Part shown: in pieces, positions 8,584 through 17,460 of the stretch
How the letters are laid out: each line of letters starts with the position of its first letter
Numbering within the stretch: the stretch's first letter is position 1
DNA from: Advenella incenata
GTDB lineage: Bacteria > Pseudomonadota > Gammaproteobacteria > Burkholderiales > Burkholderiaceae_B
DNA: 64,000 bases
Direction: 5' to 3'
Assembly (NCBI RefSeq): GCF_004217095.1
Contig: NZ_SHKO01000001.1
Coordinates: 62,001 to 126,000, forward strand
The notes under the pieces: generated by a model
The model's input: only the letters and a program-made list of their open reading frames with translations
Databases searched by the model: none
Told to the model about the DNA's origin: nothing
Translations under genes and position numbers: made by a program

Positions 8584-11500
8584 TTATCCATCCTTGCATG
8601 TCGGATCGTTGGCAAAGGTTGATTCGCCGTGCTGGACTAGCTTGCGTCCGGACAGTTTACGCAAGGCGACGTAGAACACTGGGGTCAGAAACAGGCCGAA
8701 CAGAGTGACACCCAGCATGCCGGCGAACACCGTGACGCCAGTCGCCGCGCGAATTTCTGCGCCGGCGCCATGGGAGAACAGCAGCGGAACGGTGCCAGCG
8801 ATGAAGGCAATGGAAGTCATGACTATCGGACGCAGACGCAGGTGGCAGGCTTCCAGCGCCGCTTCGATGATGCTGCGGCCCTGCATTTCCAGTTCGCGGG
8901 CGAACTCAACGATCAGGATCGCGTTTTTGCATGCCAGGCCTATCAGCACCACCAGGCCGACCTGTACGAATACATTGTTGTCGCCACCGGTCAGCCAAAC
9001 GCCGAACAGCGCGGACAACAGACACATCGGCACGATCAGGATCACGGCTAGCGGTAGCGTCCAACTCTCGTATAGCGCGGCAAGCACCAGGAACACCAGC
9101 AGCACGGCGACCGGGAATACCACTAATGCCGCCTTGCCTTGCGTCGCCTGTTGGTAGCTAAGATCTGTCCATTCGATTTGCATGCCAGGCGGTAGCACCT
9201 TCTGCGCCAATTCGGCGATTTTGCCCATCACCTCATTCGAAGACAACACGCGCGGATCAGCGCCACCGGCCAGGTCGGCGGCCGGATAGCCATTGAAGCG
9301 CAGCACCGGATCGGGGCCGAAGGTCTGTTTGATCTTCACGACGCTGCCGATCGGCACCATCTCGCCGCGGTCATTGCGGGTGCGCAGATTGGCGATGTCT
9401 TCAATATCGTCGCGGAACTCGGCGTCTGCCTGTGCTATTACCTGCCAGGTGCGGCCGAACTGGTTAAAATCATTGACGTAAGCGGACCCGAGATAGGTCT
9501 GTAACGTGTCGAATACGCTGGTCAACGGCACACCCTGAGCCTTGGCCTTGACCCGATCCACTTCAGCATCAAACTGCGGCACGTTGGCCCGATAGCTGCT
9601 GGCCGGATAGGTCATGCCAGGCGTCTGAGAAATCGCGCCTTGCAGCGCCCCCATGACGTTTTGCAGTGCGCCGTATCCCATGCCTGCGCGGTCTTCAACG
9701 TATAAGGAATAGCCCGCGCCATTGCCAAGCCCCAGGATCGGCGGCGGCAAGATTGAGAACGTGACGCCTTCCTGCAATGCAGAAATCTTCTGGTTGATTT
9801 CAGCATTGATTTGCGCGGCACTGCGTTTGCGTTCAGAGAACGGCTTCAGGACAGGGAAAGTCGCACCCGTATTCGGTGAATTCGTGTTCTGCAATGGGTT
9901 CAAGCCTGGAAATGTCACCGTATGCGCCACGCCTTCTGTGTTCATGGCGATGTCGACAACCTTTCTGAGCAGCGCGTCGGTGCGTTCGAGCGATGCCCCT
10001 GCTGGCAAGATGACACCGGTGACAAGATAGCCTTTGTCCTGGTCGGGTACGAAGCCGCCTGGTACCGCCTTGAACATCACGCCGGTACCGAGCAACAACA
10101 ACGCATACACCAGGAATACCGCGCCGCGCCTGCCCAGCACGCGAGATACGGCGCCCTGATATTGAGCAGCACTCTTTTGGAAGAACCGGTTGAACGGACG
10201 AAATAGCCAGCCGAACAAGCGGTCGATCACGCGAGTCGGCGCATCTTTTGGGGCATCGTGCGGCTTGAGCAATAGCGCAGCCAAGGCAGGAGACAGGGTC
10301 AGGGAGTTGACCGCCGAGATCAACGTGGAGATGGCGATGGTGGTGGCGAACTGCTTGTAGAATTCGCCGGTCACCCCCGAGAGGAACGCCATGGGCACGA
10401 ATACCGCGCACAGCACCAGTGCAATGGCGACGATCGGACCGGAAACCTCCGTCATCGCCTGATGCGCGGCGGCCATCGGGGTCAGCCCTTGCTCTATGTT
10501 GCGCTCTACGTTCTCGACCACGACGATGGCGTCGTCCACCACGATGCCGATCGCGAGCACCAGCCCGAACAGGCTCAGGGTGTTGATCGAGAAGCCCAAC
10601 AGGTACAGCCCCGCGAAGGTGCCAACGACCGACACCGGCACCGCAACCAACGGGATGATCGACGCGCGCCAGGTCTGCAGAAACAGGATGACCACCAACA
10701 CGACCAGCAGTACTGCCTCCAGCAGCGTGCTGACGACTGCCTTGATCGAGTCGCGCACAAAGATGGTGGTGTCATACACGGACTCATAGCTGACGCCGGG
10801 TGGGAATCCCTTCTGGATCTCATCCATCGTGGTAATCACCTGGTTTCGGATGTCCAGCACATTGGCGCCAGGTGTCTGGAATATTGGCAACGCCACGGTG
10901 TTCTTGCCGTCCAATTGTGCGCGCAAGCTATAGTCGTTTGCGCCAAGCTCCAGACGGGCCACGTCGCGCAGGCGCACAATCTGGCCGTCGCTGCCGCTCT
11001 TGAGCACGATATCGCCGAATTCCTCGACGGTGGTCAATCGTCCCTTCGCATTAATCAAGCTCAGAAATTGACTATTGGGCATCGGTTCGGCGCCAATCTG
11101 GCCAGCTGACACTTGCACGTTCTGCTCGCGCATTGCCGTGACGACGTCGCTTGCGGTCAGGTTGCGGGCGGCGACCTTTCCAGGATCGAGCCAGGCTCGC
11201 ATCGCGTAGTCGCCGCCGCCAAACACTCCGACGTCGCCGACACCGGGAATCCGTGCAAGCGTGTCCTTGACATGCAAGCGCGCGTAATTTCGCAGATACT
11301 GCGAATCGTAGCGGTCGTCCGGCGAGACGAGGTTAACAACCATCAGGAATGTCGGTGACTGCTTTTGTACGGTCACGCCCTGGCGGCGCACGTCTTCGGG
11401 CAGACGCGCTTGCGCCTGGGCAACGCGGTTCTGCACCCGCACGGTGGCATCGTCGGCGTTCGTGCCAGGGCGAAACGTCACAGTCATCTGCAGCACGCCA

Positions 11501-11760
11501 TCAGAGCCGGCGACCGACTTCGAGTACATCATGCCTTCGACGCCGTTGATCGCTTCTTCCAGGGGAGCGGACACGGTTTCGGCAATGACCTTGGGGTTGG
11601 CGCCCGGATACACAGTGCGCACCACCACTGACGGTGGCACGACGTTAGGGTATTCGTCAGCCGGCAGGATCGGGATCGTAATCAGGCCGGCGGCGAAAAT
11701 CACGATAGACAGGACCGCAGCGAAGATCGGGCGGTTGATGAAAAACTTTGAAAAATCCAT
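8584..11760 (-). CDS. RND multidrug efflux permease, HAE1 family (MexF/OqxB-like)
   Basis: 1058 residues from the ATG encoding MDFSKFFINRPIF, the standard start of this family; an in-frame ATG 69 bp upstream is disfavoured. Twelve membrane segments and two large periplasmic loops are evident. Segment 4 carries the proton-relay motif GIVVDDAIVVVENVER with the essential Asp pair. Sequence features (LPADEYPNVVPPSVVV) resemble MexF/OqxB more than AcrB. It exports hydrophobic drugs from periplasm or inner membrane through a tripartite pump. It follows the adaptor gene by 13 bp; no outer-membrane factor gene follows. Confidence 0.93.
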   Translation of the reverse strand: MDFSKFFINRPIFAAVLSIVIFAAGLITIPILPADEYPNVVPPSVVVRTVYPGANPKVIAETVSAPLEEAINGVEGMMYSKSVAGSDGVLQMTVTFRPGTNADDATVRVQNRVAQAQARLPEDVRRQGVTVQKQSPTFLMVVNLVSPDDRYDSQYLRNYARLHVKDTLARIPGVGDVGVFGGGDYAMRAWLDPGKVAARNLTASDVVTAMREQNVQVSAGQIGAEPMPNSQFLSLINAKGRLTTVEEFGDIVLKSGSDGQIVRLRDVARLELGANDYSLRAQLDGKNTVALPIFQTPGANVLDIRNQVITTMDEIQKGFPPGVSYESVYDTTIFVRDSIKAVVSTLLEAVLLVVLVVILFLQTWRASIIPLVAVPVSVVGTFAGLYLLGFSINTLSLFGLVLAIGIVVDDAIVVVENVERNIEQGLTPMAAAHQAMTEVSGPIVAIALVLCAVFVPMAFLSGVTGEFYKQFATTIAISTLISAVNSLTLSPALAALLLKPHDAPKDAPTRVIDRLFGWLFRPFNRFFQKSAAQYQGAVSRVLGRRGAVFLVYALLLLGTGVMFKAVPGGFVPDQDKGYLVTGVILPAGASLERTDALLRKVVDIAMNTEGVAHTVTFPGLNPLQNTNSPNTGATFPVLKPFSERKRSAAQINAEINQKISALQEGVTFSILPPPILGLGNGAGYSLYVEDRAGMGYGALQNVMGALQGAISQTPGMTYPASSYRANVPQFDAEVDRVKAKAQGVPLTSVFDTLQTYLGSAYVNDFNQFGRTWQVIAQADAEFRDDIEDIANLRTRNDRGEMVPIGSVVKIKQTFGPDPVLRFNGYPAADLAGGADPRVLSSNEVMGKIAELAQKVLPPGMQIEWTDLSYQQATQGKAALVVFPVAVLLVFLVLAALYESWTLPLAVILIVPMCLLSALFGVWLTGGDNNVFVQVGLVVLIGLACKNAILIVEFARELEMQGRSIIEAALEACHLRLRPIVMTSIAFIAGTVPLLFSHGAGAEIRAATGVTVFAGMLGVTLFGLFLTPVFYVALRKLSGRKLVQHGESTFANDPTCKDG

Positions 11761-11773
11761 GGCGCCGATTTCC

Positions 11774-12964
11774 TCAGTTATTCGCGACGTTGGCTGCGAT
11801 CGGCTGCATCGGCACGGCTTTCGCATCAACCGGAAGGCCCGGCATGTACACCTTATCCACGCCGTCGACGATCACCTTGTCGCCAGGGGCGAGGCCGCTT
11901 TCGACAATACGCAGGCCGTTGGCCTTGCGGCCAAGCTTGACGTCGTGGCGCTGGGCCTTACCCTTCTCGTCAACAACCCACACGTACTTGCGATCCTGGT
12001 CGGTCAACACCGCCTTGTCGTTGATCAGCAGTGCATCGAACTGCCCGCTGCCGAGCAGGCGCACGCGTGCAAACAGGCCGGGAGTGAGAGCTCCGTCTTT
12101 GTTGTCCAGTACGGCACGCATACGAATGGTGCCGGTATTGCTGTCGATCTGGTTGTCAAGAAAGTCGACGGTACCGCGATGCGGGAATCCATCTTCGTCG
12201 GATAAGCCGACCTGTACGGGCAACTTGCCGTCCAGATCGCTACCACGCCGACCGTTGCGCGCCATTTGCGCATAGTGCAGGAACGCACTTTCATCGGCGT
12301 TGAAATACACGTATACCTTGTCCTGCGAGACCAGCGTAGTCAGTACACTGCCTGCATCGTCGGCGCTGACCAGATTGCCGGCTGTGACTTCGGCCCTGCC
12401 TGCAAGACCCGAAATCGGTGCGCGTACTTGTGTCCACTCAACGTTTAGAAGCGCGGCACTCACGGCAGCCTCCGCCGCCTGCGCATCCGTTTGTGCGACT
12501 GCGGCGGCAGTGCGTCGTTGTTCGTACATCTCGGTGGACACGGCCCGCTGAGCGACCAGCACCTGCGCCCGTTTGGCTTCGCTGGCACTTTGGCTGGCAT
12601 GCGCGCGCGCACGCGCCAGTTGGGCTTTGGCCTGTGCCAAGACAGTGCGGTAGCTGCGCGCATCGATGACGAACAGCACATCTCCCTTGTACACCTGGCT
12701 GCCTTCGGTGAAGGCGACGCGCTCTATGTAGCCGGAGACGCGCGGGCGCAGTTTAACGGTTTCGACTGCATTAATACGCCCGTTGTAATCGTCCCACAGT
12801 CTGACGTCTTGCAGCGCTACTTGGGCGACGCTGACTGAGGGAGGTGGCATGGACGCCGTTTGGGGCTGGTCACTGCAACCGGTCAGCATCATGACTGTGA
12901 TGGCAATGACAACCCAGGCGGCCAATATTGGTCGCTTGCGGTAAGACATAATGGAGGAATACAT
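11774..12964 (-). CDS. RND efflux periplasmic adaptor (membrane fusion protein, MexE-like)
   Basis: 396 residues. A lipoprotein signal peptide ends in the lipobox MLTGC (about residues 25-29), so it is anchored to the inner membrane by lipid. The biotinyl-lipoyl-like segments flank an alpha-hairpin (residues about 95-165) rich in Ala and Gln, followed by beta-barrel and membrane-proximal domains. It bridges the RND permease and an outer-membrane channel. It is the first gene of the efflux operon and divergent from a LysR regulator. An alternative start at residue 6 is possible; neither has a clear RBS. Confidence 0.9.
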   Translation of the reverse strand: MYSSIMSYRKRPILAAWVVIAITVMMLTGCSDQPQTASMPPPSVSVAQVALQDVRLWDDYNGRINAVETVKLRPRVSGYIERVAFTEGSQVYKGDVLFVIDARSYRTVLAQAKAQLARARAHASQSASEAKRAQVLVAQRAVSTEMYEQRRTAAAVAQTDAQAAEAAVSAALLNVEWTQVRAPISGLAGRAEVTAGNLVSADDAGSVLTTLVSQDKVYVYFNADESAFLHYAQMARNGRRGSDLDGKLPVQVGLSDEDGFPHRGTVDFLDNQIDSNTGTIRMRAVLDNKDGALTPGLFARVRLLGSGQFDALLINDKAVLTDQDRKYVWVVDEKGKAQRHDVKLGRKANGLRIVESGLAPGDKVIVDGVDKVYMPGLPVDAKAVPMQPIAANVANN

Positions 12965-13252
12965 TGAAGGTGCTTCTGTTGAAAATGAAAGGAAAAATCA
13001 AAACAGGGACGCTGGACCACAACTGCAATACCGTGTGTCGTGCAGTGCAGAGTGCAGAATTCGGTCCGGTCTGGCGAGGTCAAATGCCAATTGATTACAA
13101 TATAGTCTTAACCATAAAATAGATAAATAGTTAAAAATAAGATAGACTGTTGTCCATAAAGACAATAATTGCTATGAGTTTAATCAAACCGTTCCAGAGG
13201 GTCGGGTTCACCTCGGTCTGTTGGTTGATATCTAAATTAAAAGTTACCTACT
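12965..13252. promoter_or_regulatory. divergent promoter region, efflux operon / LysR
   Basis: This 288-bp gap between the divergent adaptor and LysR genes turns strongly AT-rich at about 13095-13150, where repeated TAAA/ATAGATA tracts occur. LysR regulators usually bind such shared regions. I could not pick a single convincing T-N11-A box among several candidates, so only the region is annotated. Confidence 0.45.
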
Positions 13253-14200
13253 ATGTCTACGAACACATTAATAGATCTACCAGAAATGAGATTATTCGCG
13301 GCGGTTGTAACCGATGGTTCCTTCACGGCGGCCGCGGATCGACTCGGCACGGATAAGGCGCGCGTCAGCCGCATCGTCCGACGTATGGAAGAAAAACTCG
13401 GCGCTCAGCTTCTTACCCGATCGACACGTCATCTGAGCGTCACCGAGGTCGGGCGCGACTACTTCGAACGCGCCATGTGCATCCTGACTGCCGCCGAGGC
13501 AGCCCAGGCTTCGGTAGCGCAACAGTCCAGAGAGCCAAAAGGGCTGATCAGAATCACGGCGGGCGCTGAGTTCGGGACCTTGGTCGTGGACGAATGGATC
13601 GCGGCGTTTTTGCGGCAGTCACCGAAGGTGACGGTGGAGGCCGAATACACGAGCCGCGAGGTCGACATCATTCATGAAGGGTTCGATGTCGCGATTCGCG
13701 TTGGTACGCTCGATGATTCAGGGCTTTCTGCCCGCAAGCTCGGCGAGATGGTTTTCGGGTTGTATGCAGCGCCTGATTATTTGAATCGCGCACCGGCGGT
13801 ATCCACAGTCAGTGATCTGAAGCATCACGATCTGATCATGACAAGGACACGTGGTCGCTCGAACTGGTCCCTTGTCAATGGACCAAACACAGAGAGGATC
13901 ACGGCGTCCCCGCGCTCTGCGGTCAATAGTACGATCTCCGCGAGGAACCTGGCTCTTGCAGGACTTGGGATCGCGCAGTTGCCTCGTTTCATGGCTGAGC
14001 CGTATCTGACCGATGGCACGTTGTCGAGGGTACTTCCTGATTGGGCAGATGCCCCCGCTCCTGTTCACGCCGTATTCGCATCGAGCCGGTATATGGATCC
14101 CAAAGTGCGCAGTTTTGTGGATCTTATTTTGAGCACGTTTAAATGCGGTGACTGTAGTTCACGGGAAATGACGGACCGACTGGAGCAGATTGCAGCTTAG
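13253..14200 (+). CDS. LysR family transcriptional regulator
   Basis: 315 residues. The N-terminal winged HTH (about 8-67) shows LFAAVVTDGSFTAAADRLGTD and the RHLSVTEVGRDYF wing. The C-terminal periplasmic-binding-like effector domain (about 95-300) resembles the CrgA/YafC-like subgroup (GFDVAIRVGTLDDSGLSARKLG). It is divergent from the MexEF-like genes, the arrangement of MexT/MexEF-OprN, so it is the likely regulator of the pump; the effector is unknown. The C-terminal tail contains CGDC (about residues 299-302), a possible redox-sensitive pair not typical of the family. Confidence 0.87.
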   Translation: MSTNTLIDLPEMRLFAAVVTDGSFTAAADRLGTDKARVSRIVRRMEEKLGAQLLTRSTRHLSVTEVGRDYFERAMCILTAAEAAQASVAQQSREPKGLIRITAGAEFGTLVVDEWIAAFLRQSPKVTVEAEYTSREVDIIHEGFDVAIRVGTLDDSGLSARKLGEMVFGLYAAPDYLNRAPAVSTVSDLKHHDLIMTRTRGRSNWSLVNGPNTERITASPRSAVNSTISARNLALAGLGIAQLPRFMAEPYLTDGTLSRVLPDWADAPAPVHAVFASSRYMDPKVRSFVDLILSTFKCGDCSSREMTDRLEQIAA

Positions 14201-14386
14201 CCACTTACTATTGCACCCATCGAGTTAGCCGATGTACCGTTCTGTGGGCAAGATGTAGAGTTATGTGCTGCGCCTGGGCGCCATTGGTCTTGCGCTACCA
14301 TTGATGTAGAAGATGAGCGATCGTTTTGGCGTAGTTCACTTATAATTGATCGGCCGTCACTCATCAGCGCTTCAAAATACACCCTT

Positions 14387-15292
14387 ATGCGTATTCGTCA
14401 CCTCTCAACGCTCATCGGCGTCATGCTGTCCTTTACATCCACTTCGTTTGCCAATACGTCTTCGGGCACAAATACGGCACCCTGGAACGAGTGGATTTCC
14501 ATCACGACCGAAGGCGAAGGGCCCGATCTTATTTTAATTCCAGGACTCGCTTCGTCGCGAGAAGTCTGGAGCAAGCAGGCTGTTAATCTGCGAAAAAATT
14601 ACAAGCTGCACTTGGTTCAGATTTCCGGTTTTGCCGAATCCGCTCCTGCGGCCAATACGGAAAACGGTGTGGCCAAACCGGCAGCGCAAGCCATTGCAAA
14701 TTATATCCGTGATAAGCATATTCATACTCCGGCGATCATCGGACACTCTTTGGGCGGTGAAATTGCACTCATGCTTGGCGCTCGCTATCCAGAGCTGGTG
14801 GGCTCACTCACTATCGTCGATGCGCTGCCCTTTTATAGCTTGCTGTTTGATCCCCGGGCTACTCCCGAGATAGTGAAGCCTCGTGCGCAAATGATCAGAA
14901 GTGCAATGCTAGCGGCGCCATCAGATCAAACACTTGCGGCACAAACCCAGGCGATCGCCTACCTCGTCAAAACCGAGGCGGAACGGCCTGCGATTGTCAG
15001 ATCAGGTATGCAGTCTGACCGCAAGACGGTTGCGAATGCAACATACGAGTTAATGACAACGGATCTTAGAGCGGAGCTTGAGCACATCCGCGCTCCTGTA
15101 AAGGTCATCTATGCTCATGATGCTGCCTATGGTATACCGCCATCTGCTGTAGATAGCATGTACAAGAATGCTTACCACTCAGCTCCTAAGGCTATATTCC
15201 AACGCATTGATGATAGCTTTCATTTTATTATGCTCGATCAGCCTGAGCAATTTGAGCGTGCATTGACCGAATTCCTTAAGCAGGCCAAGTGA
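14387..15292 (+). CDS. secreted alpha/beta hydrolase
   Basis: 301 residues. A cleavable signal peptide (MRIRHLSTLIGVMLSFTS..., cleavage after SFA near residue 22) suggests a periplasmic or secreted enzyme. The nucleophile elbow GHSLGG lies near residues 118-123, an oxyanion-loop region PGLASSREVW near 49-58, and a late histidine in DDSFHFIMLDQP completes a Ser-Asp-His triad. Probably an esterase, lipase or lactonase-like enzyme; the substrate is not predictable. Monocistronic, following the LysR gene by about 190 bp. Confidence 0.82.
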   Translation: MRIRHLSTLIGVMLSFTSTSFANTSSGTNTAPWNEWISITTEGEGPDLILIPGLASSREVWSKQAVNLRKNYKLHLVQISGFAESAPAANTENGVAKPAAQAIANYIRDKHIHTPAIIGHSLGGEIALMLGARYPELVGSLTIVDALPFYSLLFDPRATPEIVKPRAQMIRSAMLAAPSDQTLAAQTQAIAYLVKTEAERPAIVRSGMQSDRKTVANATYELMTTDLRAELEHIRAPVKVIYAHDAAYGIPPSAVDSMYKNAYHSAPKAIFQRIDDSFHFIMLDQPEQFERALTEFLKQAK

Positions 15293-15457
15293 AGTGCGGT
15301 TGGCGTTCAATAAAGGGGTCTGATGTGGCCACGAGAATCAGGGGTCTGCATAGATGGCCATTAGCACTTCAAATCGGTTGAGTTGAGCTAAATACATTGA
15401 GCAACCGCAGCAGATAACGGCTCTAGAATAGAGGTGGTGAGTAGATATAGTTATTAA

Positions 15458-15614
15458 CTACCTCGCCTTGAATGAGATGAGAATGTAAACTCTTTCTGAT
15501 CCATGACAGCACTTTAGTTGCTTTGCCGCGGCAGTGACGATAAAATCGGCTTTGGCATACTCTGTGCCACCATCCGCGGAAAGGGTTAAGCCCAAGATCA
15601 GCAGCAAAATTCAT
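15458..15614 (-). pseudogene. possible frameshifted small secreted protein
   Basis: On the minus strand the ATG at 15614 opens a frame that is poor protein, but removing one T from the run just after it gives a 51-residue product with a signal-peptide-like start (MNLLLILGLTLSA) and a plausible body (DGGTEYAKADFIVTAAAKQ) ending at a stop at 15458. The 157-nt length is one base over a multiple of three. A GGGGAG sequence lies upstream. No family is recognised. This sits in the 374-bp gap before the DUF1835 gene; the rest of the gap shows nothing else. Confidence 0.3.
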
Positions 15615-15666
15615 TTTTTACGACTCCCCAGCCTGAATGCGGATAAAGGTTCTTTAAGGAGATCGT

Positions 15667-16905
15667 ATGTCTAAACTCTGGTCCAACAACGGACAGATCA
15701 ATCTTGAGTATCAACGTAAGCGTGCCAAGGCGCTTTTGCATCGTCTCAAAGCGGGCACCGAGGTGCAAAAGCTTGATCTTTTGCACAAACTGAACCCAAA
15801 CACGCAAATCACGCTTGCGAGTGCACAACGATTAATCGCACTGGAACTAGGGTTCGATAGCTGGCCGAAGCTGAAAAAACATGTGGACTCTATCGAATTT
15901 GTGGCCCGACACCCGAATTTTGTCGCCGATGACGAAGCCAATACTGTGCATTGGCGCTGCGGCAACGATATTGAACATACGCTTCGGCTTGCCGGATTTA
16001 AGGGCACTTTTCGGATGTTGGCAGATCCATTATGCATGGGGCCTGTCGTTGCGTTAGCGGGTTCAGATTACATACGAACCAGAAGTCAGTTCATCGCTCA
16101 GGCTTTTCAATTACAAGTTTCTGAAGTGACGCATCGAATGGCGCAAGAGTATGCTGATCTGAAGCAAATTGGTGACGCTGCTCACGCCGTTCTATGGTGC
16201 GAGGCAGATGCCTATGATCAGCTTTTTCTGATCCATGTCTTAGCCAGCCTCAAAAAGGTGCCACGCAAGCTAGAACTGATTGAAATCGATCAAATGCCTG
16301 GCGTTAGTCGGTTCATTGGTATCGGCCAACTATCGCCTGATGTGCTCGCTTGGTTATGGCCCCAACGAAGAAAGGTTGGCGAAGATGCAATAATTTTGGC
16401 TCGCCGGGCCTGGCAGGCATATTGCTCAGATTCGCCAGTGAAACTTGCCCAGCTTGCTCATCAGTCACATGCTTGTCTGCCTCTTCTGGCTCCAGCCATG
16501 AGAAGACAGTTACAGGAGCTGCCAAATATACACAACGGTCTCTCGTTGACGGAGCAACTCTCGTTAGCGTATGTCGCGGAAGCAGGACAAACGTCCTTTG
16601 GCAGCATTTTTGCCGAATTGATGGCCAAACGCGAACCCCTGCCGTTCTTAGGCGACACCATGTATGAAGCGCTACTAAGGCCCCTCATTAATACGAAAAA
16701 TCCACTTCTGATCGAGTCAGAAACGCAACTTGAATGGCCACGTCGTCTCTTACACCTGACGCCGTTAGGACATAAAGTGATAGGTGGTCAAGCCTATTGG
16801 CCTGATTATGCCTCTTCGGAGAGATGGATTGGTGGTGTGTGTATAGCACCAGGCCAGGCACATTGGACAATCGACGATAACGGGCAACCAGCCTGGCGTG
16901 GTTAG
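15667..16905 (+). CDS. DUF1835 domain-containing protein
   Basis: 412 residues, cytoplasmic, no signal peptide. The N-terminal 70 residues form a helical region (RAKALLHRLKAGTEVQKLDLL... LGFDSWPKLKKH) common to ankyrin-like or GGDEF-adjacent proteins. From about residue 95 a DUF1835-type domain begins (HWRCGNDIEHTLRLAG, then DPLCMGPV), including LWCEADAYDQLFLIHVLASL. The function is unknown; related proteins are often near stress or regulatory genes. A strong RBS (AAGGAG) lies 6 nt upstream. It stands alone, with gaps on both sides. Confidence 0.75.
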   Translation: MSKLWSNNGQINLEYQRKRAKALLHRLKAGTEVQKLDLLHKLNPNTQITLASAQRLIALELGFDSWPKLKKHVDSIEFVARHPNFVADDEANTVHWRCGNDIEHTLRLAGFKGTFRMLADPLCMGPVVALAGSDYIRTRSQFIAQAFQLQVSEVTHRMAQEYADLKQIGDAAHAVLWCEADAYDQLFLIHVLASLKKVPRKLELIEIDQMPGVSRFIGIGQLSPDVLAWLWPQRRKVGEDAIILARRAWQAYCSDSPVKLAQLAHQSHACLPLLAPAMRRQLQELPNIHNGLSLTEQLSLAYVAEAGQTSFGSIFAELMAKREPLPFLGDTMYEALLRPLINTKNPLLIESETQLEWPRRLLHLTPLGHKVIGGQAYWPDYASSERWIGGVCIAPGQAHWTIDDNGQPAWRG

Positions 16906-17266
16906 TAAACCAGTGCTTAGCTACTATGTTTTTCTTGGCTTTAAAACGTTCGTGCGATCAGCGCATGCTACAGCGCACTAACCCTGGCTCCTTACTCGTC
17001 AAAATTCGAAAAGTCCTTTTCCACTTACCCTGGCAACGATCTTTTGCATTGGGGTTGGGCTGCGGCGCGCCCAAAAGCGCTCACGGTACCAAACCGTGGC
17101 CGATTCCGGAGTTCCGTAAGGCCAATAAGAGGGGTGAGCAAATTGCGCCAATGTCGGGTTTCAAACTTTCCGCCAATGAAACGCTTGCTGCACGCCTGCC
17201 GTAACACTTTATGCCGTCATCAGGTCTGCGCTACGGTGACAATCCCGGACCCTTGACTCGTTCTGG
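16906..17266. other. intergenic stretch with no recognised gene
   Basis: Together with the promoter element at 17267-17319 this makes a 555-bp gap before the sulfonate operon. Short frames exist on both strands but none has an RBS plus family-like sequence. No hairpin with a T-run was found after the DUF1835 gene. Confidence 0.5.
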
Positions 17267-17319
17267 CATAAACAAATGCATTAAATATTGTTTGATCTAA
17301 AGAAGCGCAATGTTTTAAT
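17267..17319 (+). promoter_or_regulatory. shared sulfur-operon element and promoter, copy 1
   Basis: CATAAACAAAT (17267-17277), four free bases, then TAAATATTGTTTGAT (17282-17296). The same 11-mer and 15-mer with the same 4-base spacer occur on the minus strand at 29251-29280 before metQ. The core is a dyad AAACAA-N12-TTGTTT. Its right end overlaps a -35 box TTGATC (17292-17297), followed after 16 bp by TTTAAT (17314-17319). Downstream, ATGTT-x-TAAT is also conserved at the same distance in both copies. Probably an activator or repressor site for sulfur limitation. Confidence 0.75.
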
Positions 17320-17460
17320 AAACGTCACGTTCGCTCCTTTATTTAATCAGCCGAGAACAGTACACCGCCCGTTTTCCAATCACAGTTGTGATAAGTGGAA
17401 GCGGGCATCAGCTGTCGCACATACGTGTTCTCGTCAAGAAAACAAGACATCATTCAATAC

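Noticed and set aside
10462-11109. 215-codon plus-strand frame inside the RND gene
   Set aside because: His/Asp/Gln-rich composition is the antisense shadow of the highly coding RND sequence.
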